Below, one piece after another: positions 1 through 7,139 of a stretch of 31,905 nt of DNA. Source of the stretch: a virus. The notes beneath the pieces were generated by a model. That model saw nothing but the letters and a program-made list of their open reading frames with translations, searched no databases and had not been told where the DNA came from. Both the position numbers and the translations under genes were made by a program. Numbering within the stretch: the stretch's first letter is position 1; every line of letters begins with the position of its first letter. The stretch is from positions 1 to 31,905 of IMG/VR virus record IMGVR_UViG_3300020160_000363; one strand, 5' to 3'.

Positions 1-781
1 CGACATACAAATTCTTACTTATACCAACGCCGCCAGTAACTACTAATGCACCTGTTGTTGACGACGTACTCTGTGTTCCTGAAGAATTCATCTCAACAGT
101 AGTAGTCACTATACTAGATTCTATCGATGATGAAACCATGAATAGTAATTGAGGAGTTGTTCCTGCAGTTAGTGTCCCTTCAATGTTGGCAGTTCTATAA
201 GAGGAATTACTTGGTTTGAAATCAATGTTGCCGCCACCACTTTGACCTTTAAGTTGTAAGAACCCTTGAACATCAAGATAATTACCAGATTTTGAAGTTC
301 CAGTAATAACACTAGATGCACCGCCTACACCTACACCTCCAGTAAATGTGGGACTACTAAACATTGTGGCTTTTGATTCATTAGTTACGTTACCTAATCC
401 CGCATGAGTGGCAGTAATGCCAGTTGGTGTGCCGGTAAATGCCGGGCTAGCGAACATCGTGGCTTTGCTTTCATTAGTAACACTGCCCAATCCCACGTGT
501 GTGGCTGTTATTGTGCCCCAACTTACCGCTGTACCGTTTGTGGTTAGATATTTGCCCGATTGTCCAGTTTGGGTTGGAATACCTGTGCTGGTAATATAGT
601 TTTGCGAAGTTACCCATGTTCTAGTTGCTAGAACACTCGAGCTACCTCCACTAGTATAGATCCTTAAACTTTGTGTATCGGTGTCGTAGAAAAACTCACC
701 GTTAGTTCCAGTTATTCGATCTAGATCTAAGGTTTTTCTGCCTAGTAATCGAATACTGCGTTCTGTTTTTGCTGTTGCCAT
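1..781 (-). CDS. Tail fibre protein, N-terminal part (3' end outside window)
   Basis: The reading frame is open from ATG at 781-779 to the window edge, about 260 codons. The N-terminus has the pattern of marine phage fibres: ITGTNGEFFYDTDTQSLRIY (about residues 23-42), then LATRTWVTSQNYIT. From about residue 85 it carries two copies of the VGLG(S/N)VTNESKATMF repeat, the same 31-residue unit found in the fibre gene at 28215-30917. After that comes a Ser/Gly/Thr-rich stretch. It lies downstream of gp41 and has its own late promoter (808-814) and a weak Shine-Dalgarno (AGGA). Inference: a trimeric distal fibre or baseplate-attached fibre involved in host contact. The receptor-binding end is not in the window, so the exact fibre type is unknown. 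Confidence 0.8.
   Translation of the reverse strand, partial: MATAKTERSIRLLGRKTLDLDRITGTNGEFFYDTDTQSLRIYTSGGSSSVLATRTWVTSQNYITSTGIPTQTGQSGKYLTTNGTAVSWGTITATHVGLGSVTNESKATMFASPAFTGTPTGITATHAGLGNVTNESKATMFSSPTFTGGVGVGGASSVITGTSKSGNYLDVQGFLQLKGQSGGGNIDFKPSNSSYRTANIEGTLTAGTTPQLLFMVSSSIESSIVTTTVEMNSSGTQSTSSTTGALVVTGGVGISKNLYV
359..512. repeat. Two copies of the same 93-nt unit in the partial fibre gene
   Basis: (A/G)AACAT anchors at 359 and 452 are 93 nt apart and encode the same VGLG(N/S)VTNESKATMF module as in the fibre gene at 28215-30917, about 29 kb away in the window. Confidence 0.85.
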
Positions 782-807
782 AGAATACCAGTCCTGTTAG
801 TAACTAG

Positions 808-814
808 TATTTAT
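808..814 (-). promoter_or_regulatory. T4-type late promoter for the fibre gene
   Basis: The minus strand reads AATAAATAC, close to the T4 late consensus TATAAATA. With T4 geometry the start is near 802, giving a leader of about 21 nt that includes the AGGA ahead of the ATG at 781. Confidence 0.6.
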
Positions 815-818
815 TTGT

Positions 819-2267
819 TTATTCTGATGTGTCGCCTAGATTATTTAAGAACTGGCGCAGTTTAGTACTGTCAGTTTGCGCTCTAATCTTAGGTATAGCA
901 ACTCCCTGATTAGGGTCGCTAATCTCACCAGTTTCAGCATCTACTGTAACGGGTGCGGTATTTTGACGTTTGATGTTGTCTAGAATAGCAGAACTCTTAG
1001 GACGGTAATCTCCATCGCCTTGTCCGTCTTCTCCAGCATCTGTAATACGTAGAGTATCCACATCAAACTCAAGATCGATCTTCATGCCTACGCCACTGCT
1101 TGAACGAGTTTTCATCAGTTGGATCTGGTACTTGCCACGCTCACGCATAGCACGACTTGTAAAGATACCAAACACATTATCCGCAGTTTGAATCTTACTT
1201 AGTCCGCCACTAATGTGACTGTGATCAAACTCAACTTCTTCTACAGCACCACGATTCAACTGTGCGGCTGTAACGCATACCACGTTCTTTTCCATGGCCA
1301 AGTTACGCAGTTCTTCACTTACAAACTTATCTTTAATGAACAAGTTTTCAGCACTAATCTTCTTAGAGATAGGCATCAGCAAGTCCAAATAGTCCACTAA
1401 AAGTATGTCTACCTTCTTGCCTGTTTTGATTTCAAACTCTTTCATGTAGCTTCGAATGTCGTTTACAGTCTTGCCAGAAGGCATATATTTGACCTGATAT
1501 GCTCCAGATTTCTTGCCAATCATGCGAACTTTCATATCTAGATTATCTATGTCTTTAAATATCTCTTTTGTTGAGATACCAGTGGTCATACTATCAATTC
1601 GCATACTGACCAGTGGTTCTGACAGTTCTAGAGTCAGATAGATAACATTCAGTCCTGCCAGCGCAAAATTCACGCCTAGATTGGCCAAAAACAGCGATTT
1701 TCCAGCTCCAGAACCGCCTGCAAAAATATTTAATTCTCCGCGATTAAATCCGCCGAACAACCGCTTATCTACAGTTTCCCAACCAGTCTTAACCTGTCCA
1801 TTTTTATCTTTGAGTCCCATTAGACGTGCTTTGGGATCAGCCCAATAGTCAGTGCCCATGTCTTTTTGTAGACCAATTTGTACTGCTTTCTTGATCAAAT
1901 CTTCTACAGGACCGTAGTCGCCTTTTTCCAACATGTCAGCTGATTCTAGAATAGCTCGCTCTAGTCCTTTGTGTTTAGTAAATGTTTCAAACTCTGCTAG
2001 CAACCAATCTAAGTGCTCGTCCTTGATCATTCCTGGATCTTTAAGTTCTACATGTGTAGCCGCATTAACCATGTCAAATGTTGGAATAGCATTGTGCTCA
2101 GTTACATAGTTGTTGATAAACTCTGCAGGGTTTTGTAGCTTACGATCAAATAGAGTATGATCAAAAATGCTTTGACAACGTACAAATGTTGCCGCATCTG
2201 CCATCATCATTTCTAAATATAACTTCTGAATGTCGTAACCGTAGTCTGTGTTTTGTCTTGTTGTCAT
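819..2267 (-). CDS. 41: Replicative DNA helicase gp41 (DnaB family)
   Basis: This is the hexameric 5'-3' helicase that unwinds the fork on the lagging strand and works with primase gp61. The protein has 482 residues (T4 gp41 has 475). A DnaB-like N-terminal helical region spans about 1-150. The RecA-like motor has Walker A GGSGAGKS (184-191), the TLELSE motif (about 212-217) with the catalytic Glu, Walker B VDILLVDYLDL (286-296) and the TAAQLNRG motif (333-340), followed by the SGGLSKIQTADNV segment typical of DnaB/gp41. The C-terminal tail is polar and probably flexible. It starts at an ATG one base after the primase stop codon, so the two are likely translated from one message. No missing key residue was seen. 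Confidence 0.95.
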   Translation of the reverse strand: MTTRQNTDYGYDIQKLYLEMMMADAATFVRCQSIFDHTLFDRKLQNPAEFINNYVTEHNAIPTFDMVNAATHVELKDPGMIKDEHLDWLLAEFETFTKHKGLERAILESADMLEKGDYGPVEDLIKKAVQIGLQKDMGTDYWADPKARLMGLKDKNGQVKTGWETVDKRLFGGFNRGELNIFAGGSGAGKSLFLANLGVNFALAGLNVIYLTLELSEPLVSMRIDSMTTGISTKEIFKDIDNLDMKVRMIGKKSGAYQVKYMPSGKTVNDIRSYMKEFEIKTGKKVDILLVDYLDLLMPISKKISAENLFIKDKFVSEELRNLAMEKNVVCVTAAQLNRGAVEEVEFDHSHISGGLSKIQTADNVFGIFTSRAMRERGKYQIQLMKTRSSSGVGMKIDLEFDVDTLRITDAGEDGQGDGDYRPKSSAILDNIKRQNTAPVTVDAETGEISDPNQGVAIPKIRAQTDSTKLRQFLNNLGDTSE

Positions 2268-2268
2268 A

Positions 2269-3237
2269 TTATTCCGTAAACCAATGTTTCATTCGTAATC
2301 TTATTTTAAGTTCCATTGACTCTGCTGCCTGCATAATCAAATAGGCAGTCCAAAGCTCTCCGTGTTTTCTCAGTGCATCATTACAATCTTTGACGCCATC
2401 TGCCCAATCGGGCATACTAACTGACCAGCCTAGTTCTATGGCTCGCTCTACTGTTCTTGCACCATCTGCATCTCTATCTGGTATAACAATGACTCGCTTG
2501 CCTAGACGATTAATCAGCATGGCCTGCTTGTCCATAATGTCTGCGCCCAGGATAGCTACACCGCCTATGCTTAGTGCATCTAGTGGGCCTTCTGCTACCA
2601 ATACCACAGGCCTGTCTGTGTTCTGTGCATCTAAGTTGAATACATACCCGGGCGTCTGTTCGCTTAGATATTTGGGCTTACCTTCTGTTATTTTACGACC
2701 AGTATAGCCAACTACTCTACCTTCAAAGCGAAAGGGTATAATCAATCTATCGGGTAGTTCCGGACTCCACATCCAGTCGCCCCTAATGTCAAAGCCTCGA
2801 GTTAATATATAGTCTGCTACTCCAATAACTGCTTCAGGATTCGACATCAGCGCCTGCTCAAGTGTTTGGCAGTCTGCGGGTAAGTCTTTATCGGGCAGTG
2901 TAGGAAGGCTAACTGCTTCTAGGATTTTTTGATCGCCTTCTACCTTAAGTGCTTCTAAACTTATCTTGGTAATAGCGTCATCTGGGGCTCCACACCATTC
3001 TAAGAACTGTTTCATCTTGCGAGTAAGATGCCGTCCGTTTACATAACTAGCTTTAAATCCGCAGTTAAAACAATGATAACTTACACCGTCTCCATGTCGT
3101 ATGATTCCGCCGCGTTGACGTGTGTCTGGAGTGTTTCCGTTATGGGGGCAACAAACCGCATTGAACTTTGTCCAACCACTTGGAGTGCTTTTGCGTTTTG
3201 CAGGGAGGTACGAATAGATTGCGTCAACTATACTCAT
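2269..3237 (-). CDS. 61: DNA primase gp61
   Basis: It synthesises RNA primers for lagging-strand replication within the gp41-gp61 primosome. The protein has 322 residues (T4 gp61 has 342). The N-terminal zinc-binding element has Cys29/Cys30, His32, Cys56 and Cys59 (CCPHNG and YHCFNCG). The TOPRIM fold shows LVAEGPLDAL (213-222, Glu216 and Asp220) and VIPDRDADGA (251-260, Asp254 and Asp256), the metal-binding acidic residues of DnaG-type primases. The gene ends one base before gp41 begins. Upstream, its ATG is 12 bases after the stop of a structural gene, so it may be read from the late message as well as from an earlier promoter not identified here. Confidence 0.93.
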   Translation of the reverse strand: MSIVDAIYSYLPAKRKSTPSGWTKFNAVCCPHNGNTPDTRQRGGIIRHGDGVSYHCFNCGFKASYVNGRHLTRKMKQFLEWCGAPDDAITKISLEALKVEGDQKILEAVSLPTLPDKDLPADCQTLEQALMSNPEAVIGVADYILTRGFDIRGDWMWSPELPDRLIIPFRFEGRVVGYTGRKITEGKPKYLSEQTPGYVFNLDAQNTDRPVVLVAEGPLDALSIGGVAILGADIMDKQAMLINRLGKRVIVIPDRDADGARTVERAIELGWSVSMPDWADGVKDCNDALRKHGELWTAYLIMQAAESMELKIRLRMKHWFTE

Positions 3238-3248
3238 GTATAGCTATT

Positions 3249-4346
3249 TTAGTTTCTTATGATGATTTTGTCAACCGGATTGGGTAGTCTTGATAGAGGG
3301 TCTGTTCCAATGCTCTCAAAGTAGCCTGCACCTTGAGCGGCGGATCCTGCCCAACTTATTTGATCAACGTTTCCTAAAGTAGGCACACTATTAACTATAC
3401 TAACCACAGTAATAATCAAATCATTAGTGCCGTCTAGGCCGCCTAATAGTGACCCTTTAATGGTTAATGTGTCGCCAACTCGATAGTATTGCCCTCTTAA
3501 TACTGCTACAACATTGGTGTAGAGTCCGCCGGATTTAGTTACAGTAAATCTAGCACCACTGCCTCCTACTAATGATCTATCTCTAGGTATGCGAAAACGC
3601 ACATATCTATAATCTCCAGTAACTATGACAGCATCATCGATGGGATCCCAAACGGCATCATCGACTGCTATAGTATCTACCAGTGTCCATTGTACATCAC
3701 CTGCATTGCTCTTATCATTAGTAGCGTAGACCATTACATTGCCATTAAATCCCGAGTTGGGATATATTTCGCATGTGATTGAGCGGGTTGGTGCAGTAGC
3801 ATAGTCTTCGTTTATTCTAGTGCCAAATTCACCAATCTCACTAAAATATGAGTTAGCATCAAACTCATAGTTGAATACATTAAGCTGGTCAACAAAGTCC
3901 GGAGCCGCATTATATCCGTCTAATAGCTCGCAAGTAGCAACAAGGCCAAACTGACTGTCTGAATACAATGGATAGTCTACGGTGGCCTTGGTCATTTTAA
4001 CTGCAACACCAAGTTGCTGAGGATCTATATTAGCAATAGTTGCCGCTGGTATTGCCACCGACATAGTTCCTATAAGATAAGCGCCACTCATATCTTGAGC
4101 CATGGTACCAGTTACTTCAAACAGCTTTTTACGATCGGCATCGAAGAACATGGCTGTGATAGTTGCACCAGTCACGTCCTGACGTCGTTGGTCTGAGTTT
4201 CTAATCTCAAACTCTATGGTATTTCTAATACCTTTGTATAACTTGATTGTTCTTGTGTACACTTGTCTAAACTCCGTGGTAAATCCCGCCATATCTGTCG
4301 TGACCGTGATCCTATTTGGTACTAAATAAAATTGAATTTTTTGCAT
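3249..4346 (-). CDS. Putative virion structural protein with BppU-like N-terminus
   Basis: I do not recognise a named family for the whole protein. The N-terminal 110 residues look like an immunoglobulin-like baseplate domain (VTGATITAMFFDADRKKLFE, typical of BppU-type modules). Residues about 264-340 form a beta-rich module with GARFTV, YYRVGDT and GSLLGGLDGTNDL that closely matches a segment of the tail sheath at 22747-25944. The middle is also beta-rich. I chose the ATG at 4346 (365 residues). An in-frame GTG at 4361 would add five residues; neither has a clear Shine-Dalgarno. A late promoter lies just upstream, overlapping the start of the divergent gene at 4384. Inference: a baseplate, tail or fibre-attachment component made late. 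Confidence 0.6.
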   Translation of the reverse strand: MQKIQFYLVPNRITVTTDMAGFTTEFRQVYTRTIKLYKGIRNTIEFEIRNSDQRRQDVTGATITAMFFDADRKKLFEVTGTMAQDMSGAYLIGTMSVAIPAATIANIDPQQLGVAVKMTKATVDYPLYSDSQFGLVATCELLDGYNAAPDFVDQLNVFNYEFDANSYFSEIGEFGTRINEDYATAPTRSITCEIYPNSGFNGNVMVYATNDKSNAGDVQWTLVDTIAVDDAVWDPIDDAVIVTGDYRYVRFRIPRDRSLVGGSGARFTVTKSGGLYTNVVAVLRGQYYRVGDTLTIKGSLLGGLDGTNDLIITVVSIVNSVPTLGNVDQISWAGSAAQGAGYFESIGTDPLSRLPNPVDKIIIRN

Positions 4347-4378
4347 TGGACTATTTTTCACTTATGAAGGTCATACAG

Positions 4379-4385
4379 TATTTAT
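4379..4385 (-). promoter_or_regulatory. Late promoter between divergent genes
   Basis: The minus strand reads CATAAATACTG. Predicted initiation is near 4373, giving a leader of about 27 nt to the ATG at 4346 or 12 nt to the GTG at 4361. The element overlaps the start codon of the plus-strand gene (ATG 4384-4386), so polymerase bound here would sit on that gene's translation start. Confidence 0.5.
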
Positions 4386-4758
4386 GGTAAAACTTACGGA
4401 AGAAATCAGAGAAAACTTCCCTTTTATATCGGTTGTACACTACGGCGGTATTGAATATGTTGGTGTAGTTATTAATCAAGATCAATACGTAACTAGTATC
4501 TATAACTACGAAGAGCTACGTACCGAACTGGATCGCAAAGTCTTTTTAGAGCTAGGTGAAGTATGGTGGTGGGAATCAAATCGTACTATTCCAATTAGCA
4601 TATTTCTAAAGAGCGAAATGGAAGCATTTCGATACAGTATTATGACTATGAATACTAAGGATGTTACTGTAGTATTTGGTCCAACTGTTAATCTGCATAA
4701 CATGAGTATCAAACGTGTAAAACGTAAAATGATACAGCTTGTACGCCCTAAGCGTTAA
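4384..4758 (+). CDS. Conserved-looking protein of unknown function, 124 residues
   Basis: This is one of only two plus-strand genes in the window. It begins MVKLTEEIRENFPF and contains HYGGIEYVGVVINQ (about 19-32), a Trp-rich GEVWWWESNR (about 58-67) and a basic C-terminus (SIKRVKRKMIQLVRPKR). The mixture of beta strands and a basic tail would suit a small nucleic-acid or ribosome-associated protein, but that is inference. It is near T4 RegA in length (122) but does not resemble it in sequence. A GAAGG sequence lies 13 bases before the ATG. Its stop codon overlaps that of the convergent gene at 4755 within the four bases TTAA. Codon usage looks like the rest of the window. Confidence 0.75.
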   Translation: MVKLTEEIRENFPFISVVHYGGIEYVGVVINQDQYVTSIYNYEELRTELDRKVFLELGEVWWWESNRTIPISIFLKSEMEAFRYSIMTMNTKDVTVVFGPTVNLHNMSIKRVKRKMIQLVRPKR

Positions 4759-5333
4759 TTATACCCGTAACTAACACCTTCGCAAATTAAATTCATCTGC
4801 ACTACTATTGCCATTGCGTAGGCTACGGCATGCGCTTTCTTAAAATAGTAGTCGTCATTCTCGGGCTTCGTCCACACTTCCTTCATAATCGTCGTCCAGT
4901 CCTGACCAATCAGGTGCCTCTTGGCCGGGCGGATCATAGCGAGGACCGCACTTAATTGTTCCACGGAAGTAGGGCAAGTCTTCCTCAGTACCGTCCCATG
5001 CCCGTTCAAATGAAATAACAGATTCGCAAAGTCGTCTTGTAAAAGTAAATCCCATAGCGGTTCAGTCTCCATAAGTTGCGTCAAGTGATCTTCACCTCGC
5101 ACACCTTCATAAACACCCACGTTTAGAAAGTCTATTTTAAAATACCCTCTATCTTCTGCTGTCTTATATTCGATAGTTGATAAGTTGTTACGCTCATCTT
5201 TAGGAATACTAGTAACGTATATACCAGTATTGTGAGGCTTCACTTGTCCGTTATCTATCCTACTAGCCGTAGTATGGTCAAATAATTCAAGGGCTCTAGT
5301 TCTATCACTAAAGTCAATGTCAATATCAGGCAT
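4755..5333 (-). CDS. Miniature DNA polymerase III alpha (DnaE/PolC)-like palm-fingers protein
   Basis: The 192 residues carry C-family polymerase landmarks in the right order. PDIDIDF (2-8) matches the DnaE PDFDVDF motif holding two catalytic aspartates. HNTGIYVTSIP (34-44) matches the HAGGVVIAP region. YFKIDFL (64-70) matches KFDFLGL with the third catalytic Asp (here Asp68). A segment from about 93 has the pattern LLxxD...FxL...G. PTSVEQLSAVLAMIRP (121-136) matches the fingers P-x-x-x-E-x-x-x-A-x-x-A-x-x-RP element, and FKKAHAVAYA (164-173) matches FNKSHSAAYA. The PHP, GRGS-loop, thumb, HhH, OB and tau-binding parts of full DnaE (over 1,000 residues) are absent. Family homology is inferred from motifs; activity is unknown. 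It may be an inactive relative, an accessory factor or a partner of another polypeptide. It is the last gene of its operon and overlaps the previous gene by 8 bases. Confidence 0.72.
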   Translation of the reverse strand: MPDIDIDFSDRTRALELFDHTTASRIDNGQVKPHNTGIYVTSIPKDERNNLSTIEYKTAEDRGYFKIDFLNVGVYEGVRGEDHLTQLMETEPLWDLLLQDDFANLLFHLNGHGTVLRKTCPTSVEQLSAVLAMIRPAKRHLIGQDWTTIMKEVWTKPENDDYYFKKAHAVAYAMAIVVQMNLICEGVSYGYN

Positions 5334-5520
5334 CGTTACCGTCCTTGTCCCATGTAGCTATTTTCTTCCACTGACTTAATCCGTCTGTTTCATATGGAGT
5401 ATATACTTCTCCAGTTTCTTTATCTACTAATATCCATTTACCAGGACACTTTGTTTTAATTGTTAGTGTCTTAGTTTTTTTTAATTCCTGTGCGACTGTT
5501 CCGTCTAGGAGCTTTCTCAT
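5326..5520 (-). CDS. Small protein of unknown function, 64 residues
   Basis: A short basic N-terminal half (QELKKTKTLTIKTKCPG) is followed by KWILVDKETGEVYTPYE and a terminal WKKIATWDKDGND. The central part reads like a single beta-hairpin domain of the kind seen in many small phage proteins (K-W-x-L-V-D-x-x-T-G-E-V-Y). It overlaps the upstream zinc-finger gene by 4 bases (ATGA-type) and the downstream DnaE-like gene by 8 bases, so the three are probably translated together. No function can be assigned. Confidence 0.75.
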   Translation of the reverse strand: MRKLLDGTVAQELKKTKTLTIKTKCPGKWILVDKETGEVYTPYETDGLSQWKKIATWDKDGNDA

Positions 5521-6254
5521 AATGATCCCTCATCTATTACCTGCTTAACTAACGTCAAGTCTGCTGGATAGGTCCTAAAACGTTTGGCCCAAAAGTCAGG
5601 ATTCATTACTTCAAAAATAATATTTAACTGTTCATCATTAAATTTGCTTAACATACTGCGTCCGCTTTCACTGTTCAATACTAGCCAAGGACTAATTTTA
5701 CCATCCTTAATATCATATACTGAACGATTCAGACTAACGTATTTAAAATAATGATTCCATTGGCTATTATTGTTATCTGCCCAATCCATCATAGTACTGA
5801 TGCTACGTTGTAGTGCTACTTCAGCAGGTTCTTTCTTAATTAGGTCTAATACATATTGATAATACAATTCTTCCCTGCACCAATGGTCAAGTTTAACTCC
5901 GCTAGTAACTACAAAATCTATATATCTATCTAGGTATAAGGGATTAACATTGTGTAGGAAACTGCCAAACTTTATAAATGCATTATAGTATTGACTCTTG
6001 GCAAATTCCTCATAGGTTTTTACATTTTTTACTTTTTGACTTAGTTGAAAAAATCTAATGTAGGTTTGATATCCTAACTGAACGTGCTTCTCAGATTTAG
6101 CCATATGCCTACGTTTTTGCTCGCACATATGCACAGCCAATGTAGATTCCTTAACATAGGCACTGTTACAATATTGGCATACATAGGGTTTGTCTACTGC
6201 GCTCAACTTGAATTTTATTCCTTTATGTTGTTTTTCAAATACATCTAAATTCAT
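5517..6254 (-). CDS. Zinc-finger-containing protein of unknown function, 245 residues
   Basis: Near the N-terminus is a C2H2-like finger: Cys26-x2-Cys29, then His42 and His50 (or Cys44), in the context YVCQYCNSAYVKESTLAVHM. The rest is helical with many aromatic residues (for example YEEFAKSQYYNAFIKFGSF and LYLDRYIDFV) and resembles no enzyme family I recognise. It is embedded in an overlapping operon: 4 bases with the 155-residue gene upstream and 4 bases with the 64-residue gene downstream. Inference: a DNA- or protein-binding factor acting with its operon partners, possibly in replication or late transcription. Similar ORFs seem usual in marine T4-like phages, from memory, not checked. Confidence 0.75.
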   Translation of the reverse strand: MNLDVFEKQHKGIKFKLSAVDKPYVCQYCNSAYVKESTLAVHMCEQKRRHMAKSEKHVQLGYQTYIRFFQLSQKVKNVKTYEEFAKSQYYNAFIKFGSFLHNVNPLYLDRYIDFVVTSGVKLDHWCREELYYQYVLDLIKKEPAEVALQRSISTMMDWADNNNSQWNHYFKYVSLNRSVYDIKDGKISPWLVLNSESGRSMLSKFNDEQLNIIFEVMNPDFWAKRFRTYPADLTLVKQVIDEGSL

Positions 6255-6718
6255 AAGATCTTTTTAATTTCTACATCGGTCATTCCAAGATCTCTAGCCA
6301 ACTCTTTAGCTTCTGCGGTAGACATAAGTGTTGCTTGTAATTCTAATTCATCCTCTTTCATACTAGGATATATAGACTCTAAAAACTTATAGATCTTACC
6401 ATCACCGGACTTCTTTTTATGTCCAATCCATTCGTGAAAGTAAATCTTCTTTTCATCATTACCGCACATAGCCAACAAATACCACAGTAGCTTAGGGTGT
6501 TTACTTAGGCTAAAATAATGTTTGTTAAAGTATTCGTTTGTTTTAAAAACTGCTAGTTCTTGTACATCTCGATTACTAGTTTTAACAGAACTAGCATATC
6601 TATTCAGTAAGAAAAAACTCACTTGCTTACGTTGTTCCTCATCGAGGTCGTTCCATAGATCTCTCGCGCCCATATCAATTGCGCCGGTTAAATCTTTAAT
6701 TGCTAGCTTGTCACTCAT
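6251..6718 (-). CDS. Unknown 155-residue protein, possible distant gp62 (clamp-loader small subunit)-like
   Basis: The protein is helical and charged. It shows FFLLNRYASSV (about 35-45), NEYFNKHYFSLSKHPKLLWYL (about 66-86), FHEWIGHKKK and a C-terminal series of short helices (KEDELELQATLMSTAEAKELA). The order N-R-x-x-S, then N-E-x-x-N, then a short helical K-x-x-W stretch, then an E-rich helical end, recalls marine T4-like gp62 small clamp-loader subunits as I remember them. The match is a pattern only and could be convergence. It overlaps the 59-residue gene upstream and the zinc-finger gene downstream by 4 bases each. Treat as unknown unless profile searches support gp62. Confidence 0.7.
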   Translation of the reverse strand: MSDKLAIKDLTGAIDMGARDLWNDLDEEQRKQVSFFLLNRYASSVKTSNRDVQELAVFKTNEYFNKHYFSLSKHPKLLWYLLAMCGNDEKKIYFHEWIGHKKKSGDGKIYKFLESIYPSMKEDELELQATLMSTAEAKELARDLGMTDVEIKKIL

Positions 6719-6894
6719 AACGGTTTATCCTTACTAAGTCTATATAACATTATAACACGATCCAAGGCCTTTTGTAAAGCGGGATTGGTAGGAGCCATTC
6801 GACGAATTTCTCCCCACATTTTACTTTCCATCAAGTGCTCGTGTAGTGGTCTGCCATCATTTGTTCTAGGGTCTTGTTTTTGGTTCAATGTCAT
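6715..6894 (-). CDS. Small protein, 59 residues, paralogue of the C-terminal half of its upstream neighbour
   Basis: The ATG is at 6894-6892 and the TGA at 6717-6715. The C-terminal part (MWGEIRRMAPTNPALQKALD then RVIMLYRLSKD) matches the end of the preceding gene product (LWQDIVEAGKTNPALQKTLD then RAVLIYQTIKD): same spacing, same NPALQKxLDR core. The stop overlaps the next start in an ATGA arrangement, and the start lies 29 bases inside the upstream gene. These overlaps and the sequence similarity are strong evidence that it is real despite its length. The function is unknown; the core looks like a short two-helix binding element. Confidence 0.75.
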   Translation of the reverse strand: MTLNQKQDPRTNDGRPLHEHLMESKMWGEIRRMAPTNPALQKALDRVIMLYRLSKDKPL

Positions 6895-7138
6895 CTTTAA
6901 TAGTTTGATAGATTAATACAGCCCGATCTAAAGTTTTTTGTAAAGCGGGATTTGTTTTTCCTGCTTCCACGATATCTTGCCAAAGTTGAGTTTCGAGTAT
7001 GTCATATTGCAATGGATCTCTATGTTCTGGCAAGTTATATCCTATAACTCGTCTTTCAGTTTTGCCAAACTCTCTAGCATATACAGTGCCGCCGTCGCGT
7101 TCGTATATGTATTTTGCACCAGGAGTTAGAGATCCCAT
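6866..7138 (-). CDS. Unknown 90-residue protein (MGSLTPGAKYIYERDGG family)
   Basis: I chose the ATG at 7138, one base after the upstream TAA at 7140-7142; an upstream in-frame TTG (7162) has no ribosome site. The product opens with MGSLTPGAKYIYERDGGTVY, a small beta-rich domain, then AREFGKTERRVIGY, and ends in a helical part with TNPALQKTLDRAVLIYQ, shared with the 59-residue protein that follows. As I recall, proteins with this opening occur widely in marine T4-like phages without assigned function. It is probably translationally coupled to both neighbours. Confidence 0.75.
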   Translation of the reverse strand: MGSLTPGAKYIYERDGGTVYAREFGKTERRVIGYNLPEHRDPLQYDILETQLWQDIVEAGKTNPALQKTLDRAVLIYQTIKDDIEPKTRP

Positions 7139-7139
7139 A

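Noticed and set aside
2390-2707. Plus-strand ORF opposite primase
   Set aside because: Ser/Pro/Leu-rich shadow of the primase TOPRIM region; no homology visible.
4384-4758. RegA translational repressor
   Set aside because: Length is close to RegA (122) but I find none of the RegA sequence pattern, so it is left as unknown.
4855-5055. 66-residue minus-strand ORF inside the DnaE-like gene
   Set aside because: It is a shadow in another frame of the gene at 4755-5333, whose motif content is strong. No ribosome site and biased composition.
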